This document shows, piece by piece, positions 56,131-64,000 of a DNA stretch of 64,000 nucleotides. The stretch covers positions 281,790-345,789 of the forward strand of contig JAESUZ010004139.1 in NCBI GenBank assembly GCA_017311185.1, in the 5' to 3' direction. The first letter of the stretch is position 1, and each line of letters begins with the position of its first letter. The notes under the pieces were generated by a model. The model saw only the letters and a program-made list of their open reading frames with translations. It was not told the origin of the DNA and did no database searches. The translations under genes and the position numbers were made by a program. The DNA is from Proteles cristata cristata (Eukaryota; Chordata; Mammalia; Carnivora; Hyaenidae).

Positions 56131-57194
56131 ATATCACTAAAGAAAATCAGAGGAGGATGGGCCTTGAACCCAAACACTAAACCTGGCTGGCATCATCCCC
56201 TGCGCCCTCAACTCAGCCCTTCGGGGAGATCACGGCACTGCTGGCTGATTAGATCCTGAATTGTCCTGGGACCTTACTCTAACCCTAACCTGAACCCTAT
56301 ACCTAAACCTCATTCTAAACGTGACCCCACACCTGAGCTGCACAAGTGCATGGGCCCTCATTTCAGACCTCCAGGGAGATCATGGGGCTGGCATCACTTC
56401 TGCCCTGGTAACTCCCCTGCATGGAACCCAAACTCTAGCCAAGCCTCTCTCCCTGTGGGGATCCACTTCCTAGGTCTCAGAAAACCAGGGACAATGGGAC
56501 CAGAAGCAGTGCACGATTACTCAGCATACAACATAGAACATCACCATGCCATTTCCAAGCATGGATGGAGTTGCATTAAGGGTGTCCTGAGGCCCAACTC
56601 TAACCTATCCCAAAGAGAATGCTGGCTTTGGAACCCAAAGACTACGCCAAAGGGGCATCCTTCCATCCACCCTCAACTCAGCTGACCAGGTAGAGCACTC
56701 AACTGCTGGGAGTTCAGTGCCTGGAGCCTCCTGGGATTGAACCCTAACCCTAAGCCTAACACTAACCCTCACTCTAAACATAACCTTACAGCTGACATGC
56801 AACCGTGAATACACCCTCACATCAGCCCTCCAGGGAGATCACCAGACTGGTGTTACTTCTGCCATGGTGACTCTCTTTGACGGAACCCTAACCCTAGCCA
56901 AGGTGCTCTTATCATGGGGATACAATTCCTAGGTCTAAGAACACCATGGGTCCAGAAACAGTGCAGGCTTAATCAGCAAGGAAACTGGAACATCACCATG
57001 ACATTAACAAAGCCAGGATCAAGGTGCACAAAGGGTGTCCTGAGGCACAACTGTGCTTGGCCAACAGAGGAAGCTGGGCCTTGAACCCAAACACTGCTCC
57101 TGACTAGCAACTCCCCATGGTCGCTCATCCTCAGAGGGATAATGCGCTGGTGGCTGATTAGATTCTGGATTGTCCTGGGAACTTACTCTAATGT

Positions 57195-57217
57195 TAACCC
57201 TAACCCTAACCCTAACC
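57195..57217 (+). repeat. Longest clean telomere-like run
   Basis: Three perfect TAACCC units plus TAACC. Most other clusters have one or two perfect units mixed with variants such as CCCTAG, CCTAAG and CTCTAA. Confidence 0.9.
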
Positions 57218-60105
57218 ATACACATAACCCTCACTCAAAACGACACCCTACACCTGACTAGCACCCGAGTATGGGCCCTCATCTCAGGCCCCCAGGTAGA
57301 TCATGGGGCTGGTGTCACTTCTGCCCTGGCAACTTCTCTGGATGGAACCCTTACCCTAGCCAAGTCTCTCTCCCCTTTGGGACCCAATTTCTTGGTCTCA
57401 GAAAACCAGGAACATGGGGCACAGAAGCAGTACATGCTTAATCCATATGGAACATCACCAGGACATTTAAAAAGCCTGAACTGAGGTGAACATGGGGTGT
57501 CCTGAGGTACAACAGTAGCCTGGCCTGAGAGGAGGCAGAGCCTGAACCCAAATACTAAGCCTGACCAGCAACTTCCCATGCACCCTCAACTCACCCCTCC
57601 AGGGAGAACGCTGCACTACTGAGTGATCAGTTCCTAGATCGTCCTCTGATCTTACTCTTATATTAACCCTAAACCAAACCTAACCCTAACCTTCACTCTA
57701 AACGTGACCCTGCACATGAACTGCACCCGTGCATGGGCCCTCATTTCAGCCCTCCAGGAAGATCACAGTATTGATATTAATTCTACCCTGGGTACACCAC
57801 TGGAGGGAACCCTAACCCTAGTCAAGGATCTCTCCCCATGGAGACCCAATGCCCAGGTCTGAGAAAACCAGGGACAGGGGGCCCAGAAATGGTGCAGGCT
57901 TAATCAACATGGAATGTGGAACAATACCACGACATTAACAAAGCCTGGATCAAGCTGTACAAGAGGTGGGATGAGGCGCTACCAAAGCCTTGCCCATAGA
58001 GGAGGCTGGGCTTTGAACCCAAACACTAAGCATGATTGCCAACATCCCTTGCACTCTCAACTCAACCCTATGGGGAAATCACTGCACTGCTAGCTGATTA
58101 GATCCTGGATTGTTCTGGGATCTTACACTAACCCTAACCTGTAAATCTAACTGTAATTGTACACCTAGCACTCACTCTAAACGTGACACTACACATCCCT
58201 GTATGGGTCCTCATTTCAGCCCTCCAGGGAGATCATTGGGATTGTGTCATTTCTGCCCTGGAAACTCCCCTGGATGGAACTGTAACCCTAGCCACGCTGT
58301 CTCTCATGGGGAATCAATTTCTTGGTCTCAGAAAAAGAAAGACATGGAGCCCAGAAGTGGTGCAGAATTATCGGCATGGAACCTGGAGGATCACCATGCC
58401 TTTTCCCAGGCTGGATGGGGCTGCATGAGGGGCGTCCTGAGGTCTAAGTGTAACCTAGCCCTAGGAGAAGGCTTGCCTTGAAACCCAAAGTCTAAGCCAG
58501 ATGGCATCCTGCCATGCGCCCTCAACTCAGCCCTACGGGTAGAGGAATGCACTGCTGCGATTTCAGCACCTGGAGTCACCTGGGCTCTAAACCAAATAAT
58601 TAAGCCTAACCCTAAGGCTAACCCTAACCCTAAACCTAATACTCACTCTAACTGTAAACTTACAGCTGAACCATACTGGCGCATGCACCCTCATTTCAGA
58701 CCTCCAGGTAGATCACAGAGCTGGTATCACTTCTGCACTGGTGCTCCCCTGGATGGAGCCCTAACTCTAACCAAGGCTCTCTCCCCATGGGAACCCAATT
58801 CCTATGTGTGAGAAAACCAGATATATGGGGCCCTGAAGTGGTGCAAGGTTAATAAGCATAGAACGTGGAACATCAAAATGACATTAACAAAGTTGGGATG
58901 GAGCTGACAAGGGGTGTCCTGAGACACAAGCGTAGCCTGGCCCACAGAGGAGGCTGGCACTTCAACTAAAAAACTAAGCTGGACTGGCAACTTGCACCAT
59001 GCCTTCAACTCAGCCCTCTGGGGAGACCATTGCACTGGTGGGTGATCAGTTTCTGGAGCATCCTAAAATCTTACTCTAACCCTAACCCTAAACCTAATTA
59101 TAACCCTACCCCTAAGTCCAACTCTAAACGTGACCCTGCACCTGAGTTGCACCTATGCAGGGGCCCTCATTTCAGACTACAAGGGAGATCATGGAGCTGG
59201 TGTCAGTTCTGCCCTGGTGACTCTCCTGGATGGAACCCTAATCCTAGGCAATGCTCGCTCCCCTTGGGAACCCCCTTCCTATGTCTCAGAAAACCAGAAA
59301 ATAGGTCCCAGAAGCACTGCACAATTACTTGTCATGGAACATGGAACATCACCATGCCATTTCCAAGCCCGGATGGGGCTGCTTTAGTCGTTTCCTCAAG
59401 ACCAACTCTAACCTAGCCTAAAGATAAGGCTGGTCTTAGAACTCAAGGCCTAAGTCAGACTGTTGCAGTCCCAGGCGCCCTCAACTCAGTCCTTCTGGTG
59501 GAGCAGTGCGCTGCTAGAGATTCAGTGCCTTAAGCCTCTTGGGTTCCAAACCTAACACTAAGACTAAACATAAAGCTAACCCTCACTCTACAAATAACCT
59601 TCACTCTAACCATTAACCTTTAGCTGACCCAGACCTGTGGATGCAACCTCACTCAACCCTCCAGGGAGATCATAGGGCTAGTATCACTTCTGCCCAGGCA
59701 ACTCCCCTGGACAGAACCCTAACCCTAGCCAAGGCTCTGTCCCATGGGGAGTCCTAGAGCTGAGAACACTGCTGACATGGGGCCCAGAGGCGGTGTAGGC
59801 TTCACCAGTATGGAACTTGGAACATCACCATGACATTCCCAATGCCCAGAAACAGCTACACAAGGGGAGTCCTGTGGCCAACCATGACCAGGCCCACAGA
59901 GGAGGCCAGCCCTTGAACCAGAACACTAAGCCTGGCTGGCACCTTCCTATGCACCCTCAACTCAGCCAACTGGGTGAACCACTGTACTGCTGGGGGATCC
60001 ACTCCTGGAGGGCGCTAGGATCTTACTCTAACCCTAACCCTAACTCTAACCCTAGCCCTACCCCTAATGCTCACTGGAACCCTACACCTGAGCAGGCCCC
60101 GTTCA

Positions 60106-60152
60106 TTGCCCTCATTTCAGCCCTCCAATGCCCTCATTTCAGCCCTCTAAGG
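60106..60152 (+). repeat. Short tandem duplication within a unit
   Basis: ATGCCCTCATTTCAGCCCTC is present twice in direct succession, giving two copies of the anchor word in one unit. Confidence 0.85.
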
Positions 60153-60619
60153 AATTCAAGGGTCTGGTATCCCTCCTGCCCTGGTGACTCCCTTGGACAG
60201 AAGCCTAATCCTAGCCAAGACTCTCTTTCCCATGGGGACTCAATTCCTCGGTCTGAGAAAACCATGCACCTGGGTCCCAGAAGTGATGCAGGATGACTTG
60301 ACACAGCACAAGAAACATACCATGCCATTCCCATAACACGGATGCAGCTGCATGAGGGATCTCCTGAGGCCCTCCTGTAACCACCCCAAAGAGGATACAG
60401 GTCTTTGAAACCAAAGCTGAAGGCTGAATTGCACCCACCCAAAGGCCCTCAATTCAGCCCTCTAGGGAGACTCCTGCACTGCTGGGGGTTCAGTTCCTAG
60501 AGACACCTGGGATCAAAGCCTAACCCTAATAACCCTACACCAAACCCTAACCATAACCGGACCCATACCCCTAGTCCTACCTCTAAATGTAAACCCTGTA
60601 TCAAAACCATGCCAGCTCA

Positions 60620-63600
60620 TGTCTCCTCATTTCATCCCTCCAGGGAGATAACAGGACTGGTGGGGCTTTGGCACTGGCCACTCTCCCGTACACTGCACTA
60701 CTGTAGCCGAGGCTCTAGCCCCAAGGGAGCTGAGTCCTCATTCCGAAAATAATATGGACCTGAGGCTCAGAAGTGGTGAAGGATTCCTTGGCATGGACAG
60801 TGGAACATCACCATGATTTTAGCCAAGCCCGAAAACCTCGGCACCATGGCTGTCCAGAGCAACCACTGAAGCCAGGTCCCCCGAGGTGGCGGGCCCTGGA
60901 ACCCTAAGGCTGGCCGACACTGTGACATTTGCCCTCAACTCACCCCTCCTGGTGAACCACGGCACTACTGGCGGATTGGGTCCTGGAGCATCCCAGGCTT
61001 GAGCCCTAACCCTAGCCCTTGCACTCTGCCACACCCTAACCCTAGCCTACCCCTCAGGCTCACTGACACCCTCTCCTGAGCTTGCCCTGTGCATGCACCC
61101 TCACTTCAGCCCTCCATGGAGATCGCGGGACTGGTGCCTCTTTGGCCCTGGGTGCTCTCCCGGATGCCGAGCTAACAGTTCCGAGGCTCTGGCCCCATGG
61201 GGAGTTGAGTCCTCATTCCAAAAACAATATGGACCTGGGGCTCAAAAGCGGTGCAGGATTCCTCGGCATGGAAAGTGGAACATCACCACGACTTTCTCCA
61301 AGCCTGAAAACTTGGCTATCCGGAGCACCATGGCTATCCAGAGGCACCACTGAAGCCGGGTTCCCCGAGGTGGTGGGCCCTGGAACCCAAACGCTAAAGC
61401 TGCCCGGCACCATGCCATGCAACCTCAACTCACACCTCCAGGTGAACCATGGCACTGCTAGCGGATTGGGTCTGGAGCATCCCAGGCTCAGGCCCTAACC
61501 CTAGCCCAAGCATTCTGCCACACCCTAACCCTAGACCTGCCCGTGAGCTTCACCGGAACCCTGCACCTGAGCCTGCCCCATGCTTGGGCCCTCATTTCAG
61601 CCCTCCTGAGGGATCACAGACCTGGTGCCGCTTAGGCGCTGGCCTCTCCCCCGTATGTTGCCCTAACCCTAGCCAAGCCTCTAGCCTCATGGGGAGCTAA
61701 GTCCTCTATCCGAGACCAGCTTGGACCTGGGGCCAAGATTAGTGCAAGCTTTTCTGGCATGGAAGGTAGAATATCATTAGCATATTCGCCAGGGCCAGAC
61801 ATGGCAGCACCATGGGTTTCTGGATGCCCCATCCAAGCTGGTTCCCTCAAGGAGGCGGGCCCTGGAACCCAAACGCTAATGCTGGCCGGCACCGTGCCAT
61901 ACGCCCTCAACTCACCCCTCCGGGTGGACCACAGCACTGTCGGCATATTGGGTCCTGGAGAGTCCCGGGCTCAGGCCCAAACCCTAGCCAGGTACTCTGC
62001 CACACCCTAACCCTAGACATACCCCCTCAGGGTCCCCATAACCCTGCACCTAGGCCTGCCCCGTGAGTGGGTTTTCAATTCGGCCCGCTCAGAACACTGC
62101 AGGACTGCTGACGCTTCGGCCCTGGCCATTCCCCTGGATGCCGCCCTAACCCTAGTTGAGCCGCGGGCCTCATGGGGAGCTGAGTCCTCATTCCAAAAAC
62201 AATATGGACCTGAGGCTCAAAAGTGGTACAGGATTCCTCGGCATGGAAAGTGGAACATCACCCCAACTTTCACCAAGCCTGGAAACTTTGGCACCATGGC
62301 TGTCCTGAGGCACCACTAAAGCCGGGTCCCCCGAGGGGACGGGCCCTGGAACCCAAATGGTAAGGCTGCCTGGCACCGAGCCATGTGCCCTCGACTCACA
62401 CCTCCGGGTGGACCACAGCACTGCTAGTGAATTGGGTCCTGGAGTGTCCCCAGCTCGGGCCCTAACCCTAGCCCTAGCACCCTGCCCCACCCTAACCCTA
62501 GCCTACCCCTCAGGCTCACCTGCACCCTGCACATATGCCTGCCCCACACAGGGGCCCTCACTTCAGCCCTCCATGGAGATCGTGGGACTGGTGCCGCTTC
62601 AGCCCTGGCCCTTCCCCCGTACTTTGCCCTAACCCTACCAGAGCCTCTGGCCCCATGGGGAGCCAAGTCCTCTATCCAAGACCAACTTGAACCTGGGGCC
62701 AAGAATCATTGCAGGATATTCTGGCATAGAAGGTAGAATATCACCATCATATTCGCCAGAGCCAGAAATGGCGGCACCACGGCTTTCTGGATGCTCCACC
62801 ATAGCTGGGTCTCTCGAGGATGCGGGCCTTGGATCCCAAACGCTAAGGCTGGCTGGCACTGTGCCATGCTGCCTCAACTCACCCCTCCAGGTGGACCACG
62901 GCACTGCTGGCAGATTGGGTCCTGGAGAGTCCCGGCCTCTGGCACTAACGCTAGCCCTAGCATTCTGCCACAGCTTAACCCTAGACCTCCCCCTCAGCTT
63001 CACAGGAACCCTGCACCTGAGCCTGTCCCGCACATGGGCCCTCACTCCAGCCCTTCATGGAGATCGTGGGACTAGTGCCGTTTTGGCCCTGGCTGCTCTC
63101 CCGGACTCTGCCCTAACCCTTGCCATGGCTCAGGCCCCATGGGGTACCGAGTCCTCATTCCAAAAACAGTATGGACCTGATGCTCAGAAACAGTGCAGGA
63201 TACCTCGGCATGGAAAGTGGAATATCACCACAACATTCGCCAAGCCTGGAAACTTTGGCACCACGTCTGTCTCGAGGCACACTGAAGCGGTGTCACCTGA
63301 GGTGGCGAACCTTGGAAAACAAATGCTAAGTCTGGAGACACCGTGCCATGCACCCTCAATCACACCTCAGGGTTGACCATGGCACTGGCAGCAGATTTGG
63401 TCCTGGAGCGTCCTGGGCTCGGGCCCTAACCCTAGCCCTAGCATTCTGCCTCAACCTAACCCTAAACCTGCCCCTCAGCTTCACCATAACCCTGCACCTG
63501 AACCTGCCCCGTGCATGGGTCGTCACTTCAGCCCTCCTGGGAGATCACGGGACTGGTGCCACTTCGGACCTGAACTCTACCCCGTACCTCACCCTAACCC

Positions 63601-64000
63601 TAGCCGAGCCTCTGACCCCATGGGGAGCCAAGTCCTCTATCCAAGACCAGCTTGGACCCAGGGCCAAGAATCATTTCAGGCATTTCTAGCATGGAAGGTA
63701 GAACATCACCAGCATATTTTCCTGGGCCGGACATGGCAGCACCACGGCTTTTTGGATGCCCCACCATAGGCACATCCCTCCAGGAGGCGGGCCCTGGAAC
63801 CCAAATGCTAAGGCTGACCAGCACCATGCCATGCACCCTCAACTCACCCCTCCAGGTGGACCACAGCACTGCCAGTGGATTGGGTCTTGGAGCATCCTGT
63901 GCCTGGGCCAAACCCTAGCCCTAGCGCTCTGCCACACCCTAACCCTAGCCTACCCCGCAGGCTCACTGGGACCCTGTACCTGAGCCCTTCCTGGGCATGG
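60620..64000 (+). repeat. Distal, GC-richer block of the array with alternating unit types
   Basis: Units here contain either a CATTCCAAAAACAATATGG segment (near 60,740, 61,215, 62,190, 63,157) or a CTCTATCCGAGACCAGC segment (near 61,690, 62,670, 63,635). From 61.2 kb on they alternate, giving a higher-order repeat of about 970 bp. The proximal block lacks both segments in this form. Confidence 0.8.

Larger units (their letters stand above)
56150..64000 (+). repeat. Subtelomere-like tandem array with embedded CCCTAA repeats
   Basis: The word CCCTCA(T/C)TTCAG and its variants recurs at about 56,355, 56,814, 57,276, 57,738, 58,208, 58,688, 59,164, 59,647, 60,109, 60,624, 61,098, 61,589, 62,071, 62,555, 63,039 and 63,520. 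The units are therefore about 460-490 bp and at least 16 in number. Each holds two clusters of degenerate CCCTAA, one after a GGATCTTACTCTAA-like segment and one after GATGGAACCCTAA. No SINE or L1 interrupts the array, which runs off the right edge. Open frames up to 229 codons occur but follow the repeat unit, so they are not treated as genes. Confidence 0.9.

Noticed and set aside
62687..63376. 229-codon open frame on the + strand in the satellite
   Set aside because: It follows the tandem unit, has neighbours on both strands of similar quality, low-complexity composition and no start context or domain. GC-rich tandem repeats keep frames open by chance.
56150..64000. CRISPR-like array
   Set aside because: Units are about 470 bp, without short conserved repeats and unique spacers, in a mammalian genome.

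Overview
The window is mammalian nuclear DNA from a cat-like carnivore (Felidae or a close feliform). The main reason is the repeat content. About 27 copies of the carnivore tRNA-Lys-derived SINE are present, many of them the felid type whose head reads GGGGCGCCTGGGTGGCTCAG, alongside many carnivore L1 fragments. There is no operon, phage, CRISPR or other prokaryotic structure. No complete protein-coding gene can be supported: most open frames are shadows of L1, SINE or satellite sequence.

Region 1 (about 0.1-9.6 kb, copy A) and region 4 (about 37.6-53.8 kb, copy B) are two diverged direct copies of one segment. Both carry exon-sized pieces of a coiled-coil gene resembling the MIA2/cTAGE5 (TANGO1-related) family of ER-exit-site proteins. 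The pieces are separated by introns, so they arose by DNA duplication and not by retrocopying. Copy A keeps eight recognisable exon pieces (E1-E8) and copy B four (E1, E2, E4, E5). Both copies carry lesions (a stop codon, splice-site loss, a frameshift, a SINE inside an exon), so I read them as pseudogene copies. E5-E8 of copy A and E4 of copy B remain open. Most L1s in the window lie antisense to these exons.

Region 2 (about 11-30 kb) is a pile of antisense L1s with nested SINEs. It also holds a GC-richer island at 12.05-12.85 kb with two CTCF-like motifs. Region 3 (30-36 kb) holds more antisense L1 and a large palindrome made of two opposed L1 5'UTRs (arms of about 1.36 kb, spacer about 0.4 kb). 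In copy B, a full-length but broken antisense L1 (41.25-47.37 kb) sits inside an older L1. A solo retroviral LTR (48.40-48.98 kb) sits inside another L1 tail. A third large arrangement pairs 28.3-30.3 kb with 53.9-55.7 kb as inverted copies.

Region 5 (about 56.15-64.0 kb, running off the right edge) is a tandem array of about 460-490-bp units. Each unit carries two clusters of degenerate telomere-like CCCTAA repeats. It looks like a subtelomeric satellite, or an interstitial relic of one. Two unit types alternate in the distal part, giving a repeat of about 970 bp. This array and the duplicated MIA2-like exons are the most interesting contents. Together they suggest a subtelomeric or otherwise duplication-prone site.
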